DNA of 64,000 nucleotides. Origin: Kordiimonas gwangyangensis DSM 19435 = JCM 12864 (GTDB lineage Bacteria > Pseudomonadota > Alphaproteobacteria > Sphingomonadales > Kordiimonadaceae). The position numbers and the translations under genes were made by a program. The stretch spans positions 452,595-516,594 of the forward strand of contig NZ_AQXF01000003.1 of NCBI RefSeq assembly GCF_000375545.1, read 5' to 3'. Below are positions 36,140-46,138 of the stretch, one piece after another (within the stretch, counting starts at the first letter, position 1; the number at the start of each line of letters is the position of its first letter). The notes under the pieces are model-generated. The model saw only the letters and a program-made list of their open reading frames with translations. It was not told the DNA's origin and made no database searches.

Positions 36140-37405
36140 ATGAAAACCGTGAACGGCACACCTGAAGGATTGATCGCAGCGCTCGACGTAGGGTCGGCCA
36201 AAGTGGCTTGCCTGATCGCTGAAATTGATGCGGGCGGGCATATCCGCGTGAAGGGTGTTGGCAACCGCGCGTGTGACGGCGGTGTCTCAGGTGGCGCCAT
36301 TGTTGACATGGAAGCCACAGAGCACGCGATCCGCGCCTCTGTCGACCAGGCGGAGAAAATGGCGGGTGCGACAGTCAGCGACGTGTATCTCACCTTCTCG
36401 GGCGGCGAGCCAAAAAGCCGTATCGTTGAAGTGAATGTGGATATCGCGGGCCATGCCGTCAGCCAAAGCGACCTCGATAAAGCCGTAGCCCTCGCGAAGG
36501 AGGAAGTCGACTTCGCCGAAGACGGATTGCTGCACGCATTCCCTGCCGCTTACGCCGTGGACGGCAATTTTGGCATCAAAGCGCCGCTCGGCATGTACGG
36601 CAAGAAGCTGAGTGTCGCACTTCATGTAGTGACCTGTGCGGCTGGCCCGCTCCAGAACCTGCAGGCGTGTGTGCGCCGGGCGCACTTGAACGTTGCTGGT
36701 GCAGTAGTAACTCCGTTTGCGGCGGGCCTTTCCACCCTTGTGGAAGATGAAGCCAAGATGGGTGCGGCCTGCATTGATATCGGTGCGGGCACCACGTCTA
36801 TCGCGGTGTTTGCGCAAGGCTCGCTCGTGCACGCAGAAGTGCTGCCGATTGGTGGCGGTCAAATCACAGAACAGGTAGCGCGCTCCTTGCTCACCCCATT
36901 TGAGCATGCCGAGCGGCTGAAAACCTTCAATGGCGCGGCCACGGTTGACTCGCTCGACGAGCGGCTGGAGATCGAAGTGCCACAACTGGGCGAAGAGCGT
37001 GATGACGCTGTTGTACGTATGCGCCGGAGCGCACTCACAGGCGTGATCCAGAAAGAGCTTGAGCTTCTTTTCACCACTATCAGTGAACGTTTTGAAGCGT
37101 GCGGGTTTGCCGGTGTTGCTGGCCGCCGTGTCGTGCTGACAGGCGGGGTCGCGCAGGCTGAAGGGGTGCGTGACCTTGCAAGCAGGGTGATGGGCCGCCA
37201 GGTGCGGATCGGTCGCCCCGAACTTGTGAACGGTCTGCCGCAGGCCGCACAGGCGCCAACATTCGCCGCAGCCGTAGGGCTGCTTATCTATGCAGCCAAG
37301 CGACCGGTAGAGGACACCGTTGGCAAGGTCGGAAAAAACAAACGAACCCCACCCCCAGCAAGCGCGCTGAGCCGTCTGTCGCGCTGGGTACGGGAAAACT
37401 TTTAA
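36140..37405 (+). CDS. ftsA: Cell division protein FtsA
   Basis: The 421-residue actin-like ATPase tethers FtsZ to the membrane. Phosphate-binding loops are visible as [18 protein letters not shown] and [18 protein letters not shown], and [17 protein letters not shown] closes the second ATPase half. The end ([13 protein letters not shown]) is the expected amphipathic membrane-targeting helix. ATG 36140 is used rather than TTG 36107, which would overlap ftsQ. ftsZ starts 70 bp later. Confidence 0.95.
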   Translation: MKTVNGTPEGLIAALDVGSAKVACLIAEIDAGGHIRVKGVGNRACDGGVSGGAIVDMEATEHAIRASVDQAEKMAGATVSDVYLTFSGGEPKSRIVEVNVDIAGHAVSQSDLDKAVALAKEEVDFAEDGLLHAFPAAYAVDGNFGIKAPLGMYGKKLSVALHVVTCAAGPLQNLQACVRRAHLNVAGAVVTPFAAGLSTLVEDEAKMGAACIDIGAGTTSIAVFAQGSLVHAEVLPIGGGQITEQVARSLLTPFEHAERLKTFNGAATVDSLDERLEIEVPQLGEERDDAVVRMRRSALTGVIQKELELLFTTISERFEACGFAGVAGRRVVLTGGVAQAEGVRDLASRVMGRQVRIGRPELVNGLPQAAQAPTFAAAVGLLIYAAKRPVEDTVGKVGKNKRTPPPASALSRLSRWVRENF

Positions 37406-37475
37406 CGGGCGGGCTCGTAGCGCTGGTTTTGGCGTGCCGGGCAAGATACAAGGGATCAAACGGAGGTATTGGGCA

Positions 37476-39134
37476 ATGTCTATCGATTTTGGAAACACAG
37501 AACTGACTGAACTGACGCCGAAGATTTCGGTGATCGGTGTTGGCGGTGCGGGCTGTAACGCTGTCAACAACATGATCGCTGCTGAACTTCAGGGCGTGGA
37601 TTTTGTTGTCGCGAACACCGACGCACAAGCGCTTGCAAACGCGAAGGCCGACAACCGCATCCAGCTGGGTGTGGAAATCACGCAGGGCCTTGGCGCTGGC
37701 GCACAGCCGAAGATTGGTGAAGCCGCAGCGGAAGAAGCTGTCGACACCATCGACGATATCCTGAACGGTTGCCACATGGCATTCATCACAGCGGGCATGG
37801 GCGGCGGAACGGGCACCGGCGCAGCACCTGTGATCGCACGCCGGGCACGTGAAAAGGGTATCCTGACCGTTGGTGTGGTCACAAAGCCGTTCCACTTTGA
37901 AGGCGGGCGCCGCATGAAGATTGCGGAGTCCGGCATTCAGGAGCTGGCCAGCCACGTTGATACGCTGATCATTATCCCGAACCAGAACCTGTTCCGCGTC
38001 GCGAACGAACGTACCACCTTTGCAGACGCGTTCAACATGGCAGACGAAGTGCTGCACTCGGGCGTTCGCGGTATTACCGACCTTATGGTTATGCCGGGCC
38101 TTATCAACCTCGACTTCGCGGACGTGCGCACCGTTATGTCCGAAATGGGCAAGGCGATGATGGGTACGGGCGAAGCGGACGGTGAAACCCGTGCACGTGA
38201 CGCGGCGGCTGCTGCGATCTCGAACCCGCTTCTAGAAGAAGCGTCGCTCAAAGGTGCAAAGGGCGTTATCATCAACGTAACCGGCGGCATGGACATGACG
38301 CTGTATGAAGTTGATGAAGCGGTGAACATGGTGCGTGACCAGGTTGACCCTGATGCGCTGATCGTGTTCGGTTCTGCTTTCAATCAGGAACTTGAAGGCC
38401 GTCTACGGGTGTCCGTTGTTGCAACGGGCATTGAAGGTGGTGCTGGCAACGTGCAGATGCCGATGCCGCGCCGCGACAGGATCGAGACCCCGCCAGTATC
38501 AGAAAAGCCGGCACCGAAAGCTGAAGTCACTGCGCCTGTAGAGGTTGCTGTTGCCGAAGAAGCGAAGCCGGAAGCGGAAGACAAAGCTGACGACCTGATG
38601 TCTGCCATGGCAGCCCTTCAGGAAGCGCTTGAGACGCCGGAAGATGCTGAAGCCACCGGCGAGCACACCATCGAGTTTGAAGCCGAAGAGCCTGCGGCCG
38701 AAGTAGAAGCGCCAAAAGCTGTTGAGGACGAACTTGAGGAGCGTGCAGTAGCTGCCAAGGGTGAAGATACCTTCATCGCTGACGCACCGATGACACCAAA
38801 GGCGAACCAGATTTCCCTCGGTCAGCCGAATGCCTTCCAGGAAGCGGCTTATGCCAGCGGTTCGCCTGAGAAGCGCACCGAGGAGCAGCCTGTGGTGGCA
38901 GAAGAGGAAACTGAAGCACAACCGCAGAAGCGCAGCCTGTTCCAGCTCATGACAGCTGGGCTGCGTTCTGGCGAACCGGAAGCACCGGTCGCGCGCCAGA
39001 CGCCGTCAAATGACGCAGGTGCGGTGAAGCAGGAGCCGACCCTGGGTGGTGTAACGCCAGAGGAACGCCCGGCCGTTGCGCCAGCCAAGGATCAGCTTGA
39101 AATCCCGAGCTTCCTGAAGCGTCAGCAGAACTAA
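37476..39134 (+). CDS. ftsZ: Cell division protein FtsZ
   Basis: The 552-residue tubulin homologue forms the Z-ring. The GTP loop GGGTGTG is at residues 109-115 and the catalytic T7 loop is in the [11 protein letters not shown] stretch. After about residue 320 comes a long acidic linker rich in Glu, Ala and Pro, then the C-terminal peptide [10 protein letters not shown] that binds FtsA. The extended linker is common in alphaproteobacteria. ATG 37476 has a strong GGAGG site. A terminator ends the dcw cluster 20 bp later. Confidence 0.97.
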   Translation: MSIDFGNTELTELTPKISVIGVGGAGCNAVNNMIAAELQGVDFVVANTDAQALANAKADNRIQLGVEITQGLGAGAQPKIGEAAAEEAVDTIDDILNGCHMAFITAGMGGGTGTGAAPVIARRAREKGILTVGVVTKPFHFEGGRRMKIAESGIQELASHVDTLIIIPNQNLFRVANERTTFADAFNMADEVLHSGVRGITDLMVMPGLINLDFADVRTVMSEMGKAMMGTGEADGETRARDAAAAAISNPLLEEASLKGAKGVIINVTGGMDMTLYEVDEAVNMVRDQVDPDALIVFGSAFNQELEGRLRVSVVATGIEGGAGNVQMPMPRRDRIETPPVSEKPAPKAEVTAPVEVAVAEEAKPEAEDKADDLMSAMAALQEALETPEDAEATGEHTIEFEAEEPAAEVEAPKAVEDELEERAVAAKGEDTFIADAPMTPKANQISLGQPNAFQEAAYASGSPEKRTEEQPVVAEEETEAQPQKRSLFQLMTAGLRSGEPEAPVARQTPSNDAGAVKQEPTLGGVTPEERPAVAPAKDQLEIPSFLKRQQN

Positions 39135-39154
39135 GCTCCTATTGAGCCAAAACA

Positions 39155-39184
39155 AAAAGCTGGGCATCTGCCCGGCTTTTTTTG
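39155..39184. terminator. Bidirectional terminator between ftsZ and moaE
   Basis: Stem AAAGCTGGGC/GCCCGGCTTT with an ATCT loop (one G-T pair), flanked by A runs on the left and T runs on the right. It can end both the dcw transcript (plus) and the moaE transcript (minus). Confidence 0.85.
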
Positions 39185-39205
39185 TGCCATCGTCTATCTC
39201 GCTGT

Positions 39206-39655
39206 TCAGCTGTTCCAGCGTTTGAGGGCCAGTTCGTCACTCTCCCGCGCGTCAACCCATGTGGCGCCTTCGCCGGTTTCTTCTTTTTTCCAGAACGGTG
39301 CGCGTGACTTGAGGAAATCCATCAGAAAGTCGGCGGCTTGAAAGGCCGCATGCCGGTGCGCGCTCATGGTGATCACGAGAACGATATTCTCGCCCGGGGA
39401 CAATGTGCCATACCGGTGGATGACGCGGCATGCCTGTAGTGGCCATCGTGCCTCCGCCTCATCTGCGACAGCCTGCAATTCACGTTCGGTCATGCCGGGG
39501 TAGTGTTCGAGCGTCATGGATGTGAGGGAGCCATCAAGGTCGCGCACGGTGCCTGTGAAGGTCACAATTGCGCCGATGTCTACACGGTCTGCCTTGAGTG
39601 CGTTTATTTCGCCCGTGATATCAAAATCATCTGCTTGCACGCTGATGCTGGCCAC
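39206..39655 (-). CDS. moaE: Molybdopterin synthase catalytic subunit
   Basis: The 149-residue subunit pairs with MoaD to insert two sulfurs into cyclic pyranopterin. The family pattern is visible: GAIVTFTGTVRD, LEHYPGMTERELQA, VIHRYGTLSPGENIVLV and RAPFWKKEET, which carries the catalytic lysine. It starts 1 bp after the moaD stop, so the two subunits are made from adjacent cistrons. It is the last gene of the uvrC-pgsA-moaD-moaE run. Confidence 0.94.
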   Translation of the reverse strand: MASISVQADDFDITGEINALKADRVDIGAIVTFTGTVRDLDGSLTSMTLEHYPGMTERELQAVADEAEARWPLQACRVIHRYGTLSPGENIVLVITMSAHRHAAFQAADFLMDFLKSRAPFWKKEETGEGATWVDARESDELALKRWNS

Positions 39656-39656
39656 A

Positions 39657-39911
39657 TCAGCCTCCTGTCACCGGTGGAAAGAAGGCGATTTCGTCGGTAT
39701 CGCTGATCGTGTGGTCCGTGCCGACATGGGACTGGCCGACGGCTATACGAATGCGGGAGAGGTCCTCAAACGCTGTGGCGTAACCGTTGTCACGTTCGCG
39801 GAGGACTTCAATCAGGGCTGCGACGTCTTGCACACCGTCTGGCAGGTCGAACTGCTCTTCCGATTTGCCAATACGTTCGCGCACCCATGAGAAATACAGA
39901 AGCTGCGCCAT
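39657..39911 (-). CDS. moaD: Molybdopterin synthase sulfur carrier subunit
   Basis: The 84-residue ubiquitin-like protein ends in VTGG; the C-terminal Gly-Gly is adenylated and then thiocarboxylated before sulfur transfer in MoaE. N-terminal LLYFSWVRERIGKSEEQFDL matches MoaD. It lies 3 bp after pgsA and 1 bp before moaE. Confidence 0.92.
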   Translation of the reverse strand: MAQLLYFSWVRERIGKSEEQFDLPDGVQDVAALIEVLRERDNGYATAFEDLSRIRIAVGQSHVGTDHTISDTDEIAFFPPVTGG

Positions 39912-39914
39912 GGC

Positions 39915-40466
39915 CTAGACCATGTGTTTGAGGCTGGCGCGCAGGTAATCGTAGCCGGTGTAGAGCGTGAGAACCGCCGCAATCCAAAGCGCCGCGATGC
40001 CAATTTCCTGTGCTGGCAGGCCAAATTCGACCGCGCCTTTGGACCAGACCAGCATACCGAGGGCTAGCATCTGCACAGTCGTTTTCCATTTTGCCAGCAT
40101 GGATACCGGTACACTGACATGCACACCGGCCAGGAATTCACGCAGGCCGGAGACTAGCAGTTCACGGCACATGATGATGACGGCGGCGATGACATGCACA
40201 CCATTTACCCACTGTGCGTAGACCACCATGACGATGACCGCCGCGACCATAAGCTTGTCCGCAATGGGGTCAAGGAAGACGCCGATTTTGGAGACCGAAC
40301 CGGTGGCGCGGGCAAGATAGCCATCAAAAAAGTCGGTGATGCCGGCAAGGGCGAAGGTGATAAAGGCGATATGACTGCCGAGTGGTTGATCAAGGAAAAA
40401 TGACGCAACCAGTACCGGGATCACGAAGATCCGGGAAAGTGTCAGTAAATTTGGTATTGTCCACAT
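39915..40466 (-). CDS. pgsA: CDP-diacylglycerol:glycerol-3-phosphate 3-phosphatidyltransferase
   Basis: The 183-residue membrane enzyme makes phosphatidylglycerol phosphate, the first step of phosphatidylglycerol and cardiolipin synthesis. The CDP-alcohol phosphotransferase motif DG-x2-AR-x8-G-x3-D-x3-D is seen in DGYLARATGSVSKIGVFLDP followed by IADK. I use ATG 40466 (MWTIPNLLTL), which gives the usual start; a GTG a few codons upstream is possible because no strong ribosome site is visible. uvrC lies 83 bp upstream. Confidence 0.93.
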   Translation of the reverse strand: MWTIPNLLTLSRIFVIPVLVASFFLDQPLGSHIAFITFALAGITDFFDGYLARATGSVSKIGVFLDPIADKLMVAAVIVMVVYAQWVNGVHVIAAVIIMCRELLVSGLREFLAGVHVSVPVSMLAKWKTTVQMLALGMLVWSKGAVEFGLPAQEIGIAALWIAAVLTLYTGYDYLRASLKHMV

Positions 40467-40549
40467 TCTGATGCTACCCACGCCTTGATTGTGTCGACAC
40501 CATAGCGGAATTGACACTAGCGTCAATCTCCGTCACCGGCATGTGAAAT

Positions 40550-42403
40550 CTAGCCGTGGAAATGGTCATAAATGTGTTGGGCCATGGCGCGCGAAATACC
40601 CTCAACGCCCTCAAGGTCGCGCACGTCGGCGTCCGCCACTGCCTTGGCTGAGCCGAAGTGGTGCAGCAGTGCCTTTTTGCGTTTGGGACCAATGCCCGAT
40701 ACTCCGTCGAGCGGCGACTTCTTAATATCGCCAGACCGTTTGCTGCGGTGGGTTCCGATGGCGAAGCGATGCGCTTCATCGCGCAGGCGCTGAAGGTAAT
40801 AGAGAACCGGGTCTGTATGCGCGAGCATGAAGCTCTCGCGCCCGGGAATATGGAACTGTTCCCGGCCTGCGTTCCGGTCCGGCCCTTTGGAGATGGCAAC
40901 GACGGTGACACCGGACACGCCCAAATCCTCGAGGATTTCCATCACGCTTGAAAGTTGGCCTTTGCCGCCGTCGATCAATAACACATCAGGCCAGTGGCCA
41001 CGCTCACGGTCCGCGTCTTCCTTGAGGAGGCGTTTGAAGCGGCGTTCCAGCACTTCTTTCATCATGCCAAAGTCGTCGCCGGGCGCGACGTCCTCGGATT
41101 TGATATTGAACTTGCGGTAGGCGTTTTTCATGAAGCCTTCCGGTCCTGCCACGATCATCCCGCCGACGGCATTGGTGCCCTGAATATGGCTGTTGTCATA
41201 GACTTCGATGCGCTTGGGTGGCTCTGCCATGCCAAACTTCTCTGCCACACCGTCCAGAAGGCGTGCCTGGCTCGCGCTTTCCGCCAGTCGTCGCTCCAGC
41301 GCCTCTTTGGCGTTACGCTCTGCCTCACGCACAACATCGGCCTTCTTGCCTCGTTCGGGTACCGTCAGGCTCACCTTGCGGCCCATGCGGTCTGAAAGGG
41401 CGGTCATCAGCAATTCCTGCTCAGGCACGGCGTGGGACAGCAGCACCAGTTTGGGCGCAGGTTTGTTGTCGTAGAACTGGCCGATGAAAGCACCTAACAC
41501 CTCGGGCAGGGTATCGGTCTTGTCGTGCTTGGGGAAATAGGCCCGGTGGCCCCAATTCTGCCCGGCACGGAAGAAGAAGACCTGAATACCCACCTGGCCG
41601 CCCACCTCAGCTGCGGCAATCACATCCGCTTCATCGACCATGGCGTTGACCATGGACTGATGGCTTTGGATGTGGGTTAGGGCGTTCAGTCGGTCGCGGA
41701 AAATGGCCGCGACTTCAAACTCAAGCGCGTCACTGGCTTCCTGCATCGCGGCGGCGAGTTTCTTTTGAATGCCGGAGGTGCGGCCTTCAAGGAAGGCGCG
41801 TGTCTCGCTTACCATGTCATTATACTCACCCTTTGAGACATGGCCGACACAGGGGCCGGAACAGCGCTTGATCTGATAAAGCAAGCAGGCCCGAGTGCGT
41901 GTTTCAAGCGTGCTATCGGTGCAGGAGCGAAGCTGGAAGATTTTCTGCAGCGTATTCAGGGTGCGGTTGACCGCGGACACGCTTGCGAACGGGCCATAAT
42001 ACTGGCCCTTGTGCTTGCGGGCACCGCGGTGCTTGGCAATCTGCGCCCATTCATGGTCTTCGCGCAGCATGATGTAAGGGAAGGATTTGTCGTCCTTCAG
42101 CAGCACGTTGAAGGGCGGTTTGAAGCGCTTGATCAGCGACGCTTCCAGCAGTAGTGCTTCGGCTTCGGTGCGGGTGGTGACAAAGACCATGGTCTCTGTC
42201 GCGGCAACCATGCGCTGCAAACGGTTGGGTAATCGTTTAGGTTGGGTATAGGCGACAATGCGCTTCTTGATGCTTTTCGCCTTGCCGACATAAAGCACAT
42301 CACCATGACGGTCGAGCATCCTGTAAACCCCCGCAGCCGTTGGCGCGGTCTTTACATGGCTCTTGATGGTATCGATGCCTTTTTCGAGCGATCCCTCAGT
42401 CAC
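40550..42403 (-). CDS. uvrC: Excinuclease ABC subunit C
   Basis: The 617-residue nuclease makes both incisions in nucleotide excision repair. Domains in order: GIY-YIG nuclease ([19 protein letters not shown]), the UVR motif that contacts UvrB ([20 protein letters not shown]), the RNase H-like endonuclease domain ([28 protein letters not shown]) and C-terminal helix-hairpin-helices ([20 protein letters not shown]). GTG 42403 has a clear AAGGAAGGG site and is preferred over TTG 42433. Confidence 0.95.
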   Translation of the reverse strand: MTEGSLEKGIDTIKSHVKTAPTAAGVYRMLDRHGDVLYVGKAKSIKKRIVAYTQPKRLPNRLQRMVAATETMVFVTTRTEAEALLLEASLIKRFKPPFNVLLKDDKSFPYIMLREDHEWAQIAKHRGARKHKGQYYGPFASVSAVNRTLNTLQKIFQLRSCTDSTLETRTRACLLYQIKRCSGPCVGHVSKGEYNDMVSETRAFLEGRTSGIQKKLAAAMQEASDALEFEVAAIFRDRLNALTHIQSHQSMVNAMVDEADVIAAAEVGGQVGIQVFFFRAGQNWGHRAYFPKHDKTDTLPEVLGAFIGQFYDNKPAPKLVLLSHAVPEQELLMTALSDRMGRKVSLTVPERGKKADVVREAERNAKEALERRLAESASQARLLDGVAEKFGMAEPPKRIEVYDNSHIQGTNAVGGMIVAGPEGFMKNAYRKFNIKSEDVAPGDDFGMMKEVLERRFKRLLKEDADRERGHWPDVLLIDGGKGQLSSVMEILEDLGVSGVTVVAISKGPDRNAGREQFHIPGRESFMLAHTDPVLYYLQRLRDEAHRFAIGTHRSKRSGDIKKSPLDGVSGIGPKRKKALLHHFGSAKAVADADVRDLEGVEGISRAMAQHIYDHFHG

Positions 42404-42785
42404 GACGCCCTTCCTTGCGTGAATTCCACTCAACTTGTGCCGGATTGAGACACCAGAATCAATGTTCGACTTTTATGTTTTGATTCGCCAAAAAGATTTC
42501 CACGTTTCCTGTGGATAACCTTGTGGGAAAGTTTGGTGTTGTCATTGCAACATCGCTGTAACACTAGGTTTTTTACGGTTTGCTTATTTTTTGTGCACTA
42601 TTGCTAAGTCGTTGATTTATATAAGGGTAGGGCCAGTCAAGGCGATATTTTTTTATTGTTGGACTTTGCCGTCTTGTGTTGAATTTGGGGCTATGGCAGC
42701 CATTGATTCGGTGTGTACAACTTCTCGGGCCTTTCCGCGCGAAAAGCCTCGGAAAAGCCGATTGTTACTAATTGGTTAAGCTTTG
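42404..42785. other. AT-rich intergenic region with one perfect DnaA box
   Basis: No gene is visible in these 382 bp upstream of uvrC and downstream of folB. TGTGGATAA at 42510-42518 is a perfect DnaA box (minus-strand TTATCCACA), with a two-mismatch copy in TTGTGGGAA just after it. GANTC sites, the CcrM methylation target of alphaproteobacteria, occur near 42456, 42482 and 42705. The stretch 42560-42660 is unusually AT-rich for the window. TTAAG is repeated at 42776 and 42786. It probably includes the uvrC promoter. Confidence 0.5.
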
Positions 42786-43211
42786 TTAAGCATGTTGGCG
42801 GCGTTCGATTTCAACACCGACACTTTGTGCGCCCTCAACCGCCTCGAGCTTCTCTACCTTCACCCGCGACGTTACCACGCGGGGGTCCTCCAGGGTCATC
42901 TGGGCGATTCTCTCTGCCAGCGTTTCAACAAGGTTGATGTGACCCTCGGCAAGGATTTTTTGGATGCCGATGACAATCTCGTTGTAGCATACTACTTTAA
43001 CGAGTTGATCGTCATGATGCTCGCCATCTTCGAGTACCGACAGGTCCACACTCAGACGGATGCGCTGGCGGGTGTCCTTCTCGTGCTCCCATACACCGAT
43101 CTGGGCGACTGTTTCATAGCCGCGCACGAAAACGTGCCGCACAGAGCGCGACGCATCAGCATAGGGCATATGCACGATGTTTGATTTCTGGGTCGCGTCG
43201 TCTTGCGCCAT
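42786..43211 (-). CDS. folB: Dihydroneopterin aldolase
   Basis: The 141-residue protein belongs to the FolB family, which cleaves dihydroneopterin to 6-hydroxymethyl-dihydropterin in folate synthesis. It has RHVFVRGYETVAQIGVWEHE and later FolB-like YNEIVIGIQKILAEGHINLVETLAERIA (split over two helices). ATG 43211 opens 3 bases after the stop of the upstream reductase gene; the longer frame would overlap it. The pairing with a pteridine-reductase-like gene strengthens a pterin role. Confidence 0.88.
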   Translation of the reverse strand: MAQDDATQKSNIVHMPYADASRSVRHVFVRGYETVAQIGVWEHEKDTRQRIRLSVDLSVLEDGEHHDDQLVKVVCYNEIVIGIQKILAEGHINLVETLAERIAQMTLEDPRVVTSRVKVEKLEAVEGAQSVGVEIERRQHA

Positions 43212-43213
43212 GG

Positions 43214-43975
43214 TCAGTCCTCCAGGATATCGGCGGTACGCCACGCAAGATGCTGGCCACCATCAAGCGCAATCATTTGCCCTGTGATCGATTGAGTCTC
43301 AAGTAGAAAACGCACTGCAGCGCAGATTTCTGTCAGGTTCGGGCCGTAGCCGAGCAGCACGGACGAAGCCTCACGCGCGAACATATCGTCACCCTGCATG
43401 TGGTTCGGCAGCGTAGGACCGGGCCCTATGGCATTTACGCGGATACGCGGTGCAAGGGCTTGTGCCGTTGTCCGCGTCAAGGTCATCAGGCCCGCCTTGG
43501 ATGTCGTGTAGGACAGATATTGCGGATTGAGCTTCAGGACACGTTGGTCGATCATGTTTATGACGTTGCCCGACACACCATCAGCCAGCTGTGCCGCGAA
43601 CTGCTGGGTCAATATCGCAGGCGCGAGCAGGTTCACACTCATGTGCGCGTGCCAGCTTTCCGGTGTGAAGGTATCGATCCGGTCATCCTCAAACAGCGAC
43701 GCATTGTTTACAAGCGCTGCAAGCGGTGCACCAAGTGCTTCCGCTGCATTTTGGACCAGCGCAAGCGTTTCAGCAGCGTCAGAGAGGTCAGCCTTGACCG
43801 CCACGGCGCGGCCGTCAAAGGCTTCGATCTCCTCGACCACCATATCGGCGTCATCAGTGGAGCCATGGTAGTGCACGGCCACGTGCCAACCCTGGGCGGC
43901 AAGGTCCTGCGCGATGGCTCGCCCGATGCGCCGCGCGGCACCCGTTACGAGTACGGTGCGAGGTGCGCGCTTCAC
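43214..43975 (-). CDS. SDR oxidoreductase, pteridine-reductase (FolM/PTR1) like
   Basis: The 253-residue short-chain dehydrogenase has the N-terminal cofactor motif TGAARRIG. This is the TGxxxRxG form that marks NADPH-dependent pteridine reductases (PTR1, FolM), rather than the classical TGxxxGxG. LVNNAS and the catalytic YTTSK follow. The neighbour folB makes a pterin substrate, so a dihydromonapterin or dihydrofolate reductase role is likely but inferred. The start is GTG 43975, overlapping the exchanger gene by four bases. Confidence 0.85.
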   Translation of the reverse strand: MKRAPRTVLVTGAARRIGRAIAQDLAAQGWHVAVHYHGSTDDADMVVEEIEAFDGRAVAVKADLSDAAETLALVQNAAEALGAPLAALVNNASLFEDDRIDTFTPESWHAHMSVNLLAPAILTQQFAAQLADGVSGNVINMIDQRVLKLNPQYLSYTTSKAGLMTLTRTTAQALAPRIRVNAIGPGPTLPNHMQGDDMFAREASSVLLGYGPNLTEICAAVRFLLETQSITGQMIALDGGQHLAWRTADILED

Positions 43976-44952
43976 AGTGTCAGCCCCATTACAGCGGCGC
44001 TTTCTGTAGAGTGCGCGAGATATACGAGGTAACCGATATAAAGTGCGACCATCATGATGCCGCCCAAGCGCCCGACCTGTTTGCGAATTTTAACAAACGG
44101 GATGAGGAGGAGACTGGAGCCGAGCATGACCCAAAGGTCAACTTCAAGGAATGTCTCCGGTACCGGGATGGTACCAAAAAGTGGGGCCACACCCATAATG
44201 GCTAGAATGTTGAATATATTTGAGCCGATTACGTTGCCAATCGCCACATCGGAGTGGCCGCGAATAGCTGCCATCACACAGGTTACAAGCTCTGGCAGGC
44301 TTGTGCCGAGGGCGACGAGCGTGAGGCCGATGACGGCTTCCGGAATACCAAATTCCGTTGCGATCTGCACAGAGCCAATGACCAGCAGGTCGGCACCAAT
44401 GGCAAGACCCGCGAGGCCACCAAAAAGGCAAAGCAATGCGACACCGTATCCGTCCGGCTTGCGGTCCAGTTCTTCCATCTCCGCCATTTGTGCGGCTGCT
44501 TCAACTGGGCAGGCCTTGCGCGCCATGACCGAGTAGCCAAGGAAAAGGGCGAGGCCCACGAGAAGGATGGCACCTTCCATATAAGCAAACTTGCCGTCCA
44601 TCGACAGGGCGATAAAAAGTGCTGTTGCAATCAGCATCATGGCGAGGTTGCGCCCAACCTTGGGGGCGCAGCAGGCCACGGGGGCCAAGAGGGCAGGTAC
44701 CCCCACCACCAGAAGCGCGTTCGCGATGTTGGAGCCGACCACGTTGCCGATGGCCAAGGTTGGCGCGCCCTGAAGCACGGCATCAACACCGACAAGCATT
44801 TCAGGGGCTGAGGTGCCGAAGGCAACAATCGTAAGGCCGATAACGAGCTTGGATATCCCGGCGCGCATCGCAAGGGATACAGATCCGCGGACCAGAAAGT
44901 CGCCAGCAACAACCAAGAGTACTATACCGGCGACAACTTGAAGGTATGCCAT
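43972..44952 (-). CDS. Calcium/sodium antiporter, CaCA family (YrbG-like)
   Basis: The 326-residue protein has about ten membrane spans arranged as two inverted repeats. Each carries the alpha-repeat ion motif: FGTSAPEMLVGVDA in the first half and LGTSLPELVTCVMA in the second, with GSNIANALL and GSNIFNILAIMG following. It should exchange Ca2+ for Na+ or K+/H+ across the inner membrane. It lies upstream of the reductase gene with a four-base overlap, although no functional link is evident. Confidence 0.9.
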   Translation of the reverse strand: MAYLQVVAGIVLLVVAGDFLVRGSVSLAMRAGISKLVIGLTIVAFGTSAPEMLVGVDAVLQGAPTLAIGNVVGSNIANALLVVGVPALLAPVACCAPKVGRNLAMMLIATALFIALSMDGKFAYMEGAILLVGLALFLGYSVMARKACPVEAAAQMAEMEELDRKPDGYGVALLCLFGGLAGLAIGADLLVIGSVQIATEFGIPEAVIGLTLVALGTSLPELVTCVMAAIRGHSDVAIGNVIGSNIFNILAIMGVAPLFGTIPVPETFLEVDLWVMLGSSLLLIPFVKIRKQVGRLGGIMMVALYIGYLVYLAHSTESAAVMGLTL

Positions 44953-45034
44953 ATGGTGATCTTATCCTTGTTACACACGGCCTAAAACTCGCCGCTTAGC
45001 GCATATATAGGTACTCGGGCCCTGAAAAGCAAAG

Positions 45035-45973
45035 TCAGTAGCCGCGCGTCAAATCCAGAACGTTTTCCGCTGTCTCGTCGCGTTCCAATTTTTCTATATT
45101 ACGCAGCACATATTCTGCGGCGGTATCTGGACGCGTTATCGCTGCGATATGGGGAGTGATCAGCACATTGTCTAGTCCCCAAAGTGCATGATCTTTCGGA
45201 AGCGGTTCTTCCGGGAAGACATCAAGAGTTGCGCCGCGCAGGTAGCCACTATTCAGAAGCGCCATGAGGTCATCGAGCACAATAAGGCTGCCACGCCCGG
45301 CGTTGATGACGCTGGCGCCTTCTGGCAGAAGCGAGAGACGGTCAAAATCTAGGAGGCCTGCAGTCTCTTTTGTGCTGGGTAGCAGCCCGACAAGAATATC
45401 TGTGCGCGCAAGGAACTCATTCAGGTTTTCTGCGCCGTGATAAAGCGTGATGCCCTCTTCGGCGGGCTTCTGAGTGCGGGACCATGCAGCAAGGTCGTAA
45501 CCGAATGGTTTCAGAGCAGCGGCAGAAACCTGCCCGAGAGCGCCATAACCGAGGATGCCAACCCGAACGTCTTTTGCGGCACTGGCAAAGTAGCGGCCCC
45601 AGTCGCGGTTGCGCTGTTTGGCCATAAGCTGCGGCATACCGCGGTGGTGCATCAACACGCTCATGGCGACAAACTCCGCCATGCCTTCCTTCAAGCCGTC
45701 GTCGCCCATGCGGATGATGGGCACATTCTTGGGTAGGTCCGGGTCGCGGGTCAGGTGGTCGATGCCCGCGCCGAGCGAGAAGATGGCTTTGATGTTGGTA
45801 TAGCGTGCCAGAAGGCCGGGTTCGGGCTCCCAGACAAAGGCGTAGGCAGGGCCATCATCAGGGCTGCCCCAATCGGGAAAACTGCGGAATTCCACTGATG
45901 GGTCCACACGCTTGATCGCCTCGCGCCAGATATCATGGCTGTAGTCTTGCAGGTAGAACAGGATGCGTGTCAT
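45035..45973 (-). CDS. ghrA: Glyoxylate/hydroxypyruvate reductase A-like dehydrogenase
   Basis: The 312-residue D-2-hydroxyacid dehydrogenase has AIFSLGAGIDHL near residue 70, the NAD(P) motif GILGYGALGQVSAAALKPFG, then VGLLPSTKETAGLLD and INAGRGSLIVLDDL. PHIAAITRPD carries the catalytic His. These features fit GhrA, which reduces glyoxylate and hydroxypyruvate. ATG 45973 with GAGGG upstream is preferred over 46060. It appears monocistronic. The exact substrate is not certain. Confidence 0.85.
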   Translation of the reverse strand: MTRILFYLQDYSHDIWREAIKRVDPSVEFRSFPDWGSPDDGPAYAFVWEPEPGLLARYTNIKAIFSLGAGIDHLTRDPDLPKNVPIIRMGDDGLKEGMAEFVAMSVLMHHRGMPQLMAKQRNRDWGRYFASAAKDVRVGILGYGALGQVSAAALKPFGYDLAAWSRTQKPAEEGITLYHGAENLNEFLARTDILVGLLPSTKETAGLLDFDRLSLLPEGASVINAGRGSLIVLDDLMALLNSGYLRGATLDVFPEEPLPKDHALWGLDNVLITPHIAAITRPDTAAEYVLRNIEKLERDETAENVLDLTRGY

Positions 45974-46109
45974 GGGGTCCCTCTCGTCTTGTCGAATTCC
46001 TGTGGCGAGAAGATAGGGCGATTTAGCGAAATGTCTGCTTGAAAAGAGTGGAAGAATCAATTATCTGTGCGCCCGAACGAAAGGCGATACATACGTGTGT
46101 CGGTTTTCC

Positions 46110-46138
46110 TTGCAATTGAAAGGGGCTCCCCTTATGGT
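46110..46138 (+). promoter_or_regulatory. Putative sigma-70-type promoter of rpmF
   Basis: TTGCAA (46110-46115) and TATGGT (46133-46138) are separated by 17 bp, close to consensus. The transcript would start about 90 nt before the rpmF ATG and include a hairpin at 46153-46179. Confidence 0.5.

Noticed and set aside
42510-42518. DnaA box as evidence for the chromosomal origin
   Set aside because: Only one perfect box and no typical origin neighbours (dnaA, gidA, parAB, hemE); reported only as a possible DnaA site.
42591-42779. 62-codon plus-strand frame in the uvrC-folB gap
   Set aside because: No ribosome site, atypical composition and no similarity that I can see.
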